The position numbers were made by a program, and so were the translations under genes. The notes beneath the pieces were generated by a model. That model was not told the origin of the DNA. It worked only from the letters and a program-made list of their open reading frames with translations, and did no database searches. This document shows positions 19,268 to 27,762 of a DNA stretch of 64,000 nucleotides, one piece after another. Location of the stretch: contig NC_067207.1 in NCBI RefSeq assembly GCF_026262505.1, positions 17,328,082-17,392,081 of the forward strand, given 5' to 3'. Positions within the stretch are counted from its first letter, which is position 1. Each line of letters starts with the position of its first letter. Source of the DNA: Trichomonas vaginalis G3 (Eukaryota; Parabasalia; Trichomonadida; Trichomonadidae).

Positions 19268-20116
19268 ATGCTTTCAATAGAAAAAGAAAATTCAAGAGTT
19301 GCTACAACTAAACCATTAGATGAACTTTTTACGAATGTCGGTCAAAAGTTTGAGACAGAGACCGTAAAGCATGAAGGCTATCGTTTTGACTACCCATTGA
19401 GATGGCTAAGAGACCCATCCGTCACAAAAGCTATTGGCTTTCGTAGAATGAAGTTCATTTCAGAAGCCATACATGGTTTCCCATTTACGGTCGCTTTTGA
19501 AGTTCGATACTATAACAAAGAAAAACGTACGTATGAGAAATTTGAACAGGGAAAACTTTTACAAGTGAATTTGCTTGTAAACTTAGAAACAACTCTTCAA
19601 GCTTTTCAAGAAAAAATAAACGATATCTACCTCGAATATGCAAAACAGTACAACATTGACGAAGGAGAGTACCATCTCGATATTATATATGACAGGAAAA
19701 ATGCAACTGTTAAAATCAATAGAATAGAAGACCTTGGAGAAGACGTTTATATTTCTACAAAATATAACAACTTGGCATGGTATAGGTTTCTGAGGATGTT
19801 AAATCAGCCTGCAGCATATCCAGTACACCCGAACTTTTATGAAGTCGAAAACCCTAATGGAACATATGAAAATGTTTTCGACTCAGATGCTATTATAGTT
19901 CATGCTTCATTTTCTGGTGCACAAAACTCTTTTTTATGCTTGGCAAATGACTTTTACGAAAAACCTACAAAGCTATATGAACCACCGAGTGGAAGTATTT
20001 CAGACTTTCAAGTATGGTTTACAACAGATGGAAGAAAGAGAATAGTTCCATTATACCATGCGTTTTACTTAGAACTTAGTTTCATATACAACTACTATCG
20101 AACGGTAAAAATATAA
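19268..20116 (+). CDS. Minor-capsid-like protein, paralogue 1 (right copy)
   Basis: An intact 282-residue protein differing from 2615-3463 by a few substitutions (for example EIRYYNKEKHTY versus EVRYYNKEKRTY, ENVYI versus EDVYI, WHRF versus WYRF). Both copies have stayed open while neighbours are broken. Confidence 0.55.
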   Translation: MLSIEKENSRVATTKPLDELFTNVGQKFETETVKHEGYRFDYPLRWLRDPSVTKAIGFRRMKFISEAIHGFPFTVAFEVRYYNKEKRTYEKFEQGKLLQVNLLVNLETTLQAFQEKINDIYLEYAKQYNIDEGEYHLDIIYDRKNATVKINRIEDLGEDVYISTKYNNLAWYRFLRMLNQPAAYPVHPNFYEVENPNGTYENVFDSDAIIVHASFSGAQNSFLCLANDFYEKPTKLYEPPSGSISDFQVWFTTDGRKRIVPLYHAFYLELSFIYNYYRTVKI

Positions 20117-20118
20117 TT

Positions 20119-20361
20119 TTAATACGGTTGAGGTGTTGGATTTGGTTGCCAACTTGACTGTGGTGCAGGTTCAGGTTGTTGTATAACAGGAGCTTGTTCT
20201 TCTGGTTCAGGGTCTTTAGGTATAATACCAACGAACTGGCCTACTCTTTTACCAATATTTTTGACTCCGTTCCATACTCCTCTTCCGACAGATTTTATTC
20301 CATTCCATATACCTCTTCCAACATTTCGAAAGAAGTTTCCTATTCTTCCAAAGAAACCCAT
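20119..20361 (-). CDS. Small amphipathic protein with proline-rich tail (right copy)
   Basis: 80 residues, as at 2370-2612 with one conservative change (GRGIW to GRGVW). Confidence 0.6.
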   Translation of the reverse strand: MGFFGRIGNFFRNVGRGIWNGIKSVGRGVWNGVKNIGKRVGQFVGIIPKDPEPEEQAPVIQQPEPAPQSSWQPNPTPQPY

Positions 20362-20379
20362 TTTACTATATGTAAAAAT

Positions 20380-20742
20380 CTAATGTCCGCCTAGTCTCTT
20401 ACGTTTCCTGTTGAGTTCCATAGCATTTTTTAACTGGAGCTCATACATTCTATTTCTCCTCTGGTAGAAAACATACTCTGGGTCAACTCCTGTGTTCGCG
20501 TCATCTGCATAGAGTTGTTTATATCCCACTTCAGGGTTTGTATAAAACTCTTTCCATCTCATATTTGCATACCATGGTGGTAAGCCTAACGCAGCGTCAT
20601 TTGACATGGCAGTTTGCATTTGTACATCTGTTGGCACTTGACCATAGTTTGCCATTGCAGTTTGTATTCTAACTTCATTTGGAATATTCTCTGGGTTTGG
20701 TTGTCCAGGTTGCTGTGCATTCGCTAAGTTCTGTGCGTCCAT
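20380..20742 (-). CDS. Hypothetical Gln/Asn-rich protein (right copy)
   Basis: 120 residues, identical in protein to 1989-2351. Confidence 0.6.
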   Translation of the reverse strand: MDAQNLANAQQPGQPNPENIPNEVRIQTAMANYGQVPTDVQMQTAMSNDAALGLPPWYANMRWKEFYTNPEVGYKQLYADDANTGVDPEYVFYQRRNRMYELQLKNAMELNRKRKRLGGH

Positions 20743-20765
20743 TTAATATTAGATAAAAATATCTC

Positions 20766-20897
20766 TTACGAGTACATATGCTGAACATTTGCAGGCATTG
20801 GTTCATCTTCATATTCTCTATATCTTTCTGCCACGTCAAATAAGTAAATGACACAATGGAAAAAATCTAAAACAAGTAGTCCTATTTCAAACCACAT
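20766..20897 (-). CDS. Small single-span membrane protein (right copy)
   Basis: 43 residues, overlapping the methyltransferase end as in the left arm. A few substitutions (for example LGFF to LDFF inside the hydrophobic stretch), frame kept. Confidence 0.5.
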   Translation of the reverse strand: MWFEIGLLVLDFFHCVIYLFDVAERYREYEDEPMPANVQHMYS

Positions 20898-21700
20898 TTA
20901 CTTACCAATAAAATTTCTTTGTTATGACACTTTCTCCAGTTTATAGGACCTCTCTCATATTCTATCTTATCGTATCTAAACTCATAGTCATGTATGTCCT
21001 CTAACCATCTCATGACACTTTCCAAACCACTTTTATCGAATGTAAAGTAAAAGCATGGATGGTTATGTAAAACGTCTAAAGTTTCTAAAGAGTCTCTCAA
21101 AGTCCAGTCTACTTGGTATTGAAAATCCCATGTGTTATAGAACGGCGGGTCCACTATAAAGAAAACATTTTCCTTGTCTTTATATTTTTCATACAAATCT
21201 GTCCAATGACATCTCACAAACTCTATACCCTCAATATATTTTTCTATGTCCTCTTTGAAAACATTTGTATAGTTAAGATATAAAACTTTTGACATAAGTG
21301 TTTCAATGTCATGAACTCTTATAGCACCACTATATAATAGTCTAGCAGATATACTATCCCAGTCTATATATTCTGCTTTTTTCAAAACCTCTCTCACAAT
21401 ATTTTTGTTATCTAATGGTATACGTTCCATCTTACCTATAGGTATCTTTTCTTTTAACTCTTTCAATATATTGTTTGTGTCTGGTATATGTTTGAGACGG
21501 TCCATATAGTTGTCGAAGTCATTGCATATAATCTTTGAGTCTGGGAATATTGTATGACATAAATGGGATATATAGAAACTTCCACCGAACAAATCTACAA
21601 ATGTTAGACCATTCGGTAGTTTCTTAAGTTCTCTCAATATAATATCTTTACATCTACTCTTATTTCCAAAGAACGGTAACGGTGGTTTTGTAAAATTCAT
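20882..21700 (-). CDS. D12-class adenine-specific DNA methyltransferase (right copy)
   Basis: 272 residues, intact, with the same FGNKS, DLFGGS and DPPF motifs as 1031-1849. One substitution is visible (FTSDKSG to FTFDKSG). Confidence 0.8.
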   Translation of the reverse strand: MNFTKPPLPFFGNKSRCKDIILRELKKLPNGLTFVDLFGGSFYISHLCHTIFPDSKIICNDFDNYMDRLKHIPDTNNILKELKEKIPIGKMERIPLDNKNIVREVLKKAEYIDWDSISARLLYSGAIRVHDIETLMSKVLYLNYTNVFKEDIEKYIEGIEFVRCHWTDLYEKYKDKENVFFIVDPPFYNTWDFQYQVDWTLRDSLETLDVLHNHPCFYFTFDKSGLESVMRWLEDIHDYEFRYDKIEYERGPINWRKCHNKEILLVSKCGLK

Positions 21701-21887
21701 TTATATATAATAATAAAAATGTTTTTACCCGAAAAGTGACAGAAAAGTGACAAAACATGAAAACATATATAATTTGTGAAAAGCTCCTGGAAGCCCTCCG
21801 AATAAAAACTTCATTTATACTAAACATCTTCAGGGCTAGAGGGCACGAAGTGCCTGGAAGCCCCACTACCTTTTTTTTTTTTTTTTT

Positions 21888-21892
21888 AAAAC
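21888..21892. repeat. P2 target-site duplication, right copy (AAAAC)
   Basis: Second copy of the 5-bp duplication. A 6-bp duplication is excluded because neither neighbouring base matches (C/T on one side, A/T on the other). Confidence 0.75.
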
Positions 21893-22085
21893 TGAGGAAA
21901 AAGAATTTAACGGGTTTAAATATCATCCAAATAAAGTTTCAGAACTAGAAAATGAAAAACTTCAGAAAAAATTAAACGATAGACTTTCAAATGATCGTAT
22001 TGAAAAAATAAATAAACTAGCAGAAGTTGCATTTAATAATGAAATATTTGATGAATATAACCTTGAACTCAGTGATGGACTTTAA
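21888..22085 (+). pseudogene. P1 gene split by P2 insertion, 3' part
   Basis: Continuation of the gene begun at 548. After the second AAAAC copy (21888-21892) the frame runs 64 codons to TAA at 22083-22085. The encoded segment is a charged helix rich in Glu, Lys and Asn, probably coiled coil. The stop codon abuts a GC-rich hairpin that begins at 22086. Confidence 0.8.
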
Positions 22086-22111
22086 GTCCTGGGCACTTTG
22101 TGCCTTGAGCT

Positions 22112-22213
22112 TTAAGGACCCGGGCTCAACGAGTCATGATTTATGAAATCAATAATTTGATTTATTCGCTCTTCAATAATTTCTATTCTTTTTGTTAAAT
22201 CATCAATTTTCAT
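22112..22213 (-). CDS. Small coiled-coil ORF in P1
   Basis: 33 residues from ATG 22213: a Lys/Glu/Ile helix (IDDLTKRIEIIEERINQIIDF) whose end runs into a GC-rich hairpin region. It could be a real small gene or the start of a broken one. Confidence 0.3.
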   Translation of the reverse strand: MKIDDLTKRIEIIEERINQIIDFINHDSLSPGP

Positions 22214-22262
22214 TAATGAGGTGATTCTTGATTGAGGAATAGATTTAAACTAACAACACCTT

Positions 22263-22517
22263 TTATTTTTGAAATTTTGAATCCATGACCCTCGGGTCTT
22301 GGACTCTGTCCTCAACTTTAAACATTTTATTCAATTTACATGTTGTCAATTCTTCAAATAATTTTTTATTATTAGCATAATAGTCATTAAATTCATCAAC
22401 AGATGAAAAAATTTTTATTTCAGTAATTGGTTTAACAACGTTTATTTTTTGTTGAACATTTTCACTTTCATTTATTTCTTCCTCCTCTGTTTCATTTATT
22501 TTTAAAATTGGTTTCAT
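22263..22517 (-). CDS. Hypothetical acidic P1 protein
   Basis: An 84-residue ORF with an acidic N-terminus (NETEEEEINESENV) and a short globular middle (EIKIFSSVDEFNDYYANNKKLFEEL). The GACCCTCGGGTC hairpin (22291-22302) lies inside the coding frame near the C-terminus (VQDPRVMDS), suggesting a late insertion. No family is recognised. Confidence 0.45.
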   Translation of the reverse strand: MKPILKINETEEEEINESENVQQKINVVKPITEIKIFSSVDEFNDYYANNKKLFEELTTCKLNKMFKVEDRVQDPRVMDSKFQK

Positions 22518-22582
22518 TTATCATTAAATAAAAATTAGAATATAAGTGATGAAATATATTTTTTAATTAATATTAAATCAGA

Positions 22583-22870
22583 ATGGCGGCAGGATTCTTT
22601 AAAAAATTATGGGAAGGAATTAAGAAAGCTGCAAGTTGGGTTCATCAAAAGATTATTAAACCCGTTGCAAACTTTTTGGCACCAGTAGCGAAAACGGCAG
22701 GAACTATCATAGGTGGAGTATTAGGTACTAAAGCAGGTAATCCGGCGATGGGAGCACAAGCAGGTAACGCAATTGGTGGAATAGCTGAAGGAATACTTAA
22801 TAAAATAGGGGGTAATAGTGGAAAAATAAATAAATATTATTTTTATCTTAGTATCGGTTGTAGTCGATAA
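22583..22870 (+). CDS. Small amphipathic Gly-rich protein (pVI/pX-like candidate)
   Basis: 95 residues beginning MAAGFFKKLWEGIKKAASW, a basic amphipathic helix. A glycine-rich hydrophobic region (TIIGGVLGTKAG...AIGGIAEGIL) follows. The last 25 codons overlap the convergent gene at 22843, so the natural end may be earlier. It shares its first ten residues with that neighbour apart from one change later in the helix. A membrane-active or DNA-binding minor virion protein is likely by composition and position before the capsid gene. Confidence 0.5.
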   Translation: MAAGFFKKLWEGIKKAASWVHQKIIKPVANFLAPVAKTAGTIIGGVLGTKAGNPAMGAQAGNAIGGIAEGILNKIGGNSGKINKYYFYLSIGCSR

Positions 22871-23052
22871 ACTTTTTCTCCTTTATTTAAAATTTCTCTT
22901 ATTGGGGCAGCTTTTGGTGTTATTGATTCAGCAACGTCACTAATTGCTTCTTTATTCTTAAATATCCAATTTGCTCCTTTCTTTCCTTCCCAAACTTTAT
23001 GCGCTCCTCTTTTTACTTTATCCCACAGTTTCTTAAAGAATCCTGCAGCCAT
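22843..23052 (-). CDS. Small amphipathic protein, paralogue of 22583 gene
   Basis: 69 residues, again starting MAAGFFKKLW, then DKVKRGAHKVWEGKKGANW. The N-terminal helix is shared with the convergent 22583 product, but the C-termini differ. It looks like a duplicated and inverted gene. Confidence 0.5.
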   Translation of the reverse strand: MAAGFFKKLWDKVKRGAHKVWEGKKGANWIFKNKEAISDVAESITPKAAPIREILNKGEKVYRLQPILR

Positions 23053-23121
23053 AGTTGATTATTTCATTAAAATTAAAAATTCATTTTCATCTTTTAATTT
23101 TGATTTTTTATTTAATAATAA

Positions 23122-24759
23122 ATGACGACTAACTATTTAGTGCCAAACACTAAACCGATTAATGGAAATGTATTTCATTCATTCGAAAAGATAAATGAAA
23201 TATTCGCAAAGAATGACGGAAGAAGATATTATAGAGAACTTGAAAGTTCATGCTATGACTCTGATGCTCCATATTTTGATGATAAACAAACTCATTTAAG
23301 AATTACAAATCCGGCTCATGATGTGAACCAATTAGGTGACACATATATTAAACGCAAAGTTAAAGCAACTCTAGTTTCAAATAAAGCTTTCACATGTGAT
23401 GCCGCTTTTAAATGCATGCGTTTATTCGTTGGTTACAAATCATCAAATCAAAGCTTTAAACAATTAGAAGTAGAAACCGAAAGAGGTGATGCGGTTATCT
23501 TCAGATGGATTGCGCCCGTGAATCTTTCGCATTTGCAACATATAAACCAAAATCAGAAAGGAAAGTTAAAAAGTTTGTTCATTCGTTATATAATAATGTT
23601 CAAAAATATGATAACTCAGTATGTGGTAAATATATTGACCCTTCAGAAGTTTTCAAGAAAGCAAATGAAGAAGTTGATGTCACTTTTGATATGATTATTC
23701 CGGTAAATGATTTGTTAGCATTTCAGGCGTTCGATGATTATCCTAAATCATTTGGTGAAATCATTCTTAAATATTATGTTTTCAGGGATACTTTAGTATT
23801 TTGTCAGGTTGACCCGTTAAGAGTTGCTGATTTACAAAATTACGTTTATGAAAAGATAACTGATGAAAATTATGAAAAGATTATGAATCATGTTTATAAA
23901 TATGATCGCAAATTCCAACAAATCGGACTTCCTGCCAAATTAATTACAAGCTTAGCCGCTACATCTGCTGACGCAACAGTTGAAGACGTTATTATTTCAT
24001 GCACAAAGATGGAAGTTTTAGAGGATAAATGCATTACACCAGGATACGGTTTAATTGAAGAATCAGTTAAAGCAATACCACGTTTATTTAGTAAGGAAGA
24101 TCCATTCATGATTCCAGCTCAACATATTGACGTTCGTTCACTAAATGGAGGTTGCATCACTCCTGAAGGTATTAGCTCAGATTTCTCATACGCTCTTCAT
24201 AATGTTACAGATGTTGTGTTAACATTTCCGAAGAATGCAATGCAAAGAACGGTTTTAGAAAATCCAATGCTTCGAGGTCTTCAGGTCACTATAGATTCCA
24301 GAAACTTCCCCGATCAAGCGATGACCACAGTGGGTGACATATTCTTTACACGTATGCTTCAAGCTTCTGATTTAGATGGAGTGAATGAATGCACGGAAGA
24401 ATACGAGGACTCATTAACTAGACCACTGAATGATGATATGGCACACCATTAGCTAGAACATGGAAAGACCAAACTTCATTCTTATGCACTATTCCAGTTC
24501 AACGTGATGGAGCGGGTATATTCTTTGATGGATTAGAAACTTTCAACTCACAAGTTACAGTACAAGTGAAAGCTTATCCAATCATTCAGGGTGAAAATGA
24601 CACTTACTGTTCAAAGTGACAAATCCTCCTCAGGTTTGGTTTACTAGGACTACATATTGGACATGGACACCGGATGAAGGTTTGAAATATCATCCAACAG
24701 GTACACCACCGCAGTATAGAAGTTCATATGATGAAATATTGATGAATAGAAATGTATAA
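23122..24759 (+). pseudogene. Major capsid protein candidate of P1, frameshifted
   Basis: About 545 codons read in three phases. A break near 23500 separates the first 128 codons. Others near 24440 and 24605 divide the C-terminal part. The segment FDMIIPVNDLLAF...YPKSFGEIILKYYV matches in character FKLRLRIPVRRFLPLEAIRF...GNIQLKVKF of the intact P3 protein at 51507, at a similar place. This is the pattern of the F-strand/loop region of Polinton double-jelly-roll capsids. Size, position directly before the ATPase, and conservation in two elements support the call. The breaks may be read errors or decay. Confidence 0.65.
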
Positions 24760-24783
24760 AATTATAAATTTATTTTTGATTAA

Positions 24784-25608
24784 ATGGATTTAAATTCATC
24801 CACCCCTTATGAAGAATTAGCAGGAGTATATAATACATACGTAGATGATATGATTAATGAAGCATTGAGTGATAATAGAAATGCTCTATCTAAGGAAAAA
24901 TTAATGAAAATTCCATATTCTGAATGTTACTTAAATTCAATCACTGCAGCAATTGGTAAACAAAATAAAGGTAAAACATTAACGATATTAAAACAAATTA
25001 TCATTATTGCTAACACTTCCCCCATTCACATGTGTTAATTTATATCAACCGTTCAGGTTCACCTTCAGATGATACATTTGAATCTTTAAAGCATTTAATC
25101 AAAATTCCAATTATTTATTTATCACAAGAAGAAGCAGAAGATTATTTAAAAAACTTTTTAATGTATAAAGAATTATATAATACAATCAAGAAGCAAGGAT
25201 TAGAGGATAAAATTATTGATAAACAACGAGATGAATTATTTGAAACACTTTCTATTTCAAATTTTGATAGAGAATTTTTGCATTCACTCATTTTTCTAGA
25301 TGATGCAGTGAAATCAAAACTAATAACAAATGAGAAATCATATTTTAATCAATTATTAACTCAATGTCGACACATTCAGTGTTCATTCTTCATGGCTGTT
25401 CAATACTTCAAAGCATTAAGCACAAACATTAAATCAAACTATCCACCCTTTTCATTTTCAGTGGTTTTAGTCGTCAACAGTTGAACGTTTGCTTTATCAA
25501 GTGAATTTACCAATGAGCATTAATGAACTTTACACACAATATCAGCAATTAGGAGAACATGGAAAAATAATAGTTGATTTAAATAAAGGTTCCATTAAAT
25601 TCGAATAA
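24784..25608 (+). pseudogene. FtsK/HerA-type genome-packaging ATPase, frameshifted
   Basis: The Walker A motif is IGKQNKGKT (about residues 57-65). The Walker B strand is LIFLDDAV. It is followed by the sensor-like QCRHIQCSFFMAVQYFKALSTNIKSN, typical of Polinton and adenovirus-lineage packaging ATPases that pump DNA into capsids. Breaks near 25030 and 25475 require two phase changes. It lies 24 bases after the capsid gene, the usual Polinton pairing. Confidence 0.75.
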
Positions 25609-25648
25609 CTTTTTATAATTAATTTTTATTTTTTATTTATAATTAAAC

Positions 25649-26546
25649 ATGACAGAAATAGCAAATCTTCTACAGGTTCCATTAAAACAAGGAACAAACA
25701 AAAAGGGTGCATATAATAGAACTATGAAAGTTCCAGACGGAATGAAAGAATTAGTCCACATTGTTGCCGGTCTTCAAAAGGATGTTAAACAAATGAGAAA
25801 CGTTTTAACATTACCAGAAGCTCAAGCATATGCCAAACGTCACGGACCAAATTGGGAAGCACACGAAGCAGACATTACGGGTCCAAATGGAAAACCTGAT
25901 GGAATAAATGAAGTTTTCGTTACTGATGGTCAAGGAAATATTAAAGTCATAAATGGGTATAAATTAACAATGACGGATTATCCTAAACGTAAAGCATATA
26001 ATGAACATTATCCTATGCAATTTGATGAAAATGGAAAAGCTGTTAAACAATACATTGGAGAAGGTGAAAATGGTCCAATTAATTCATACCGTCATAATCC
26101 ATATTCTTACTTCAATGAAGAATTAAATGCTATTGAAGAGGGACCGGATGGATTACCACGATATTCTAACCAGTTTGATGGTCAATATGCAAATTTAGAC
26201 TGAAATTCCAGCTAAGAAATTCTTTAAAGTTGCTTTATTCGATCCAGTTTTCGCAAATGTTAAAGATGAACTTAAACAGCAATTCCAACCAATTATAGTA
26301 GCAAGAATTGCATCAGGTGCTTTATCTCAAGCATTCAAAGATTTAATTAAGAAACCATTATATCAGCAACGAGGTTTAACTTATGATTTAGTTAAGGAAT
26401 CAGATAAAAGAAAATTTGAGAAATCAGATGATTATAAGAATGCAATTAATGAATATATTCGGTCTATTAATTTCGATGAAAATGCTAAAAATCAACTTCA
26501 TGAACAAATACAGGAAATAATAGATTCAAAAGTTCCAGCAAAATAA
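25649..26546 (+). pseudogene. Hypothetical P1 virion-region protein, one frameshift
   Basis: About 298 codons; the frame changes near 26203. The N-terminal half has a long helix ([22 protein letters not shown]) and the distinctive [27 protein letters not shown] and [16 protein letters not shown]. The C-terminal half is helical and basic. No family is named. Its place after capsid and ATPase suggests a structural protein. Confidence 0.5.
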
Positions 26547-26578
26547 AAGTTTAAATATATTTTTTTATTCGAATATAA

Positions 26579-27265
26579 ATGAGAAGACGTTTCACTAGTC
26601 AAAAGAACACTAACGCAAAAGCAGAGATTACGGTTGGTTATAACGTAAATGATGATAAATCACGAATTATTCAAAATGTTAAAGTTAATGTTAGTCCTGA
26701 ATTAACAAGGTCAGCAACTCAACCAAATTTATTAACTCGTGACTTACCGAAGAATGAGGAAGAGCAAAATAAAGAAGATGGAGACCCAATCATTTTATCT
26801 GAACCTGGTAAAGAACCTGTTGAAATTCCCACTTATCCAACATACCCAGCACCACTTGATAACCCAGGAATCTACGATTCCAGTCGCAATGCGCCATATA
26901 AAATAGACATTAATTCTGAATTAATGAAAATTTACCGTGATATAATAACTGATAATTATGATTCAATAATAAATTTAATTGACCAATCCGGTTTAATTAT
27001 TTTACCTTATGAATCATTAATTCACATTATCGCCATTCTTTGTGATGTTCAAGATTCAGACGTTAAAATTCAATTTTTCATAGATGATGAGGTTTCATGC
27101 TGCGGAACAGTTGCAAAAATAAATCCTATAAAGGATATTAGCACAATTAAGATATCAAAGAACGGAACAACAACTGAACTTCATTTAACATATAATGATA
27201 TTTATAATAAAATAGTTGATGAATATAAAATATCACTTGAAAAATTCTTTGTTAAGGCTATTTAA
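26579..27265 (+). CDS. Hypothetical P1 protein
   Basis: 228 residues, intact. A basic disordered start (MRRRFTSQKNTNAKAEI), an acidic linker with a Pro/Tyr-rich stretch (PTYPTYPAPLDNPG), and an alpha/beta C-terminal domain from about 115 (MKIYRDIITDNYDSIINLIDQSGLI). It starts nine bases after TTTTTTATTCG. It overlaps the convergent 27262 gene by four bases. Function unknown. Confidence 0.55.
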   Translation: MRRRFTSQKNTNAKAEITVGYNVNDDKSRIIQNVKVNVSPELTRSATQPNLLTRDLPKNEEEQNKEDGDPIILSEPGKEPVEIPTYPTYPAPLDNPGIYDSSRNAPYKIDINSELMKIYRDIITDNYDSIINLIDQSGLIILPYESLIHIIAILCDVQDSDVKIQFFIDDEVSCCGTVAKINPIKDISTIKISKNGTTTELHLTYNDIYNKIVDEYKISLEKFFVKAI

Positions 27266-27741
27266 TATTCAAGCATTAACATTATCGAATAATAATCCTT
27301 TGAATCATAATCGATAATAATTGACCTTTCACCAGTTTCTATCGTTTGTTTTATTTCTTTTTGTTCCCCACTATCTGGATCGGTCATTGTAATTGTTTTT
27401 GTTATAGTATCAGCTTTATCTTTAACTTCAATCTTTTTTCCATCAGGATATTTAAACCAAAATTCCAAAAATTCGATATTGTCAATCTGTTCATATTTTA
27501 ATCTATCAATTGCATTTTTAATACCATCTGAAAATCTTATGAAATGGTCATTATATGGGTTTGATTGAACTAAATTTGAATGAAGTGAAATATAACCCGA
27601 TGATGAATATGACATTGACTCATATTTTCTGAAAACACTAAAATTTATAACATGAATGAATTTCTTATTCGTTGAATTTATGAATTCTTGAGGTAATCTT
27701 ATTCTAGTTTTATTTATCACTGGAAAATAACGCTTTACCAT
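27262..27741 (-). CDS. Minor-capsid-like (penton-type) candidate of P1
   Basis: 159 residues, intact. SSGYISLHSNLVQSNPYNDHFIRFSD followed by EFLEFWFKYPDGKKIEV and a short hydrophobic end (YYSIMLMLEY) parallels VHASFS...NSFLC, SDFQVWFTTDGRKRIV and YLELSFIYN of the P2 proteins at 2615 and 7858. I infer a common C-terminal jelly-roll module. It shares a 21-bp promoter gap with the divergent 27763 gene. Confidence 0.45.
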   Translation of the reverse strand: MVKRYFPVINKTRIRLPQEFINSTNKKFIHVINFSVFRKYESMSYSSSGYISLHSNLVQSNPYNDHFIRFSDGIKNAIDRLKYEQIDNIEFLEFWFKYPDGKKIEVKDKADTITKTITMTDPDSGEQKEIKQTIETGERSIIIDYDSKDYYSIMLMLEY

Positions 27742-27762
27742 ATTTTTAATCGTAATAAAAAA
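27742..27762. promoter_or_regulatory. 21-bp bidirectional promoter candidate (P1)
   Basis: The entire space between two divergent ATGs has the core TTTTTAATCGTAATAAAAA, nearly symmetric. The TTTTTA(A/T)TCG(T/A)A motif also stands before the genes at 548, 26579 and 28525. Confidence 0.5.

Larger units (their letters stand above)
841..21887. mobile_element. Palindromic Polinton-derived element P2
   Basis: A 21-kb insertion in P1. Its ends are poly(A)/poly(T) tracts of 20 and 17 bases followed by GGTAGTGGGG and its complement. The element consists of two inverted arms (841-10434 and 12301-21887) and a 1,866-bp unique centre. Each arm holds an integrase and virion-type genes. No DNA polymerase, major capsid or ATPase is present anywhere in it. 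The layout is that of a half-genome duplicated head to head, as in snap-back defective genomes of protein-primed viruses. A DNA replicon dependent on P1-like helpers is an inference. Confidence 0.85.
12301..21887 (-). repeat. P2 right arm of giant inverted repeat
   Basis: Reverse-complement partner of 841-10434. The two arms differ in length by only 7 bases. Indels sit mostly in homopolymers and differ between arms. Confidence 0.95.

Noticed and set aside
841-21887. Palindrome as a simple fold-back assembly or library artefact
   Set aside because: A fold-back chimera would also invert the flanking DNA and would not create a 5-bp duplication with a P1 gene continuing in frame on the far side. 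The arms also differ at many positions. Some doubt remains until spanning reads are checked.
23122-24759. Programmed ribosomal frameshifting as the reason for the capsid breaks
   Set aside because: Breaks are multiple, lie at unrelated sequences without a shared slippery site, and similar one-base breaks occur in most P1 genes.
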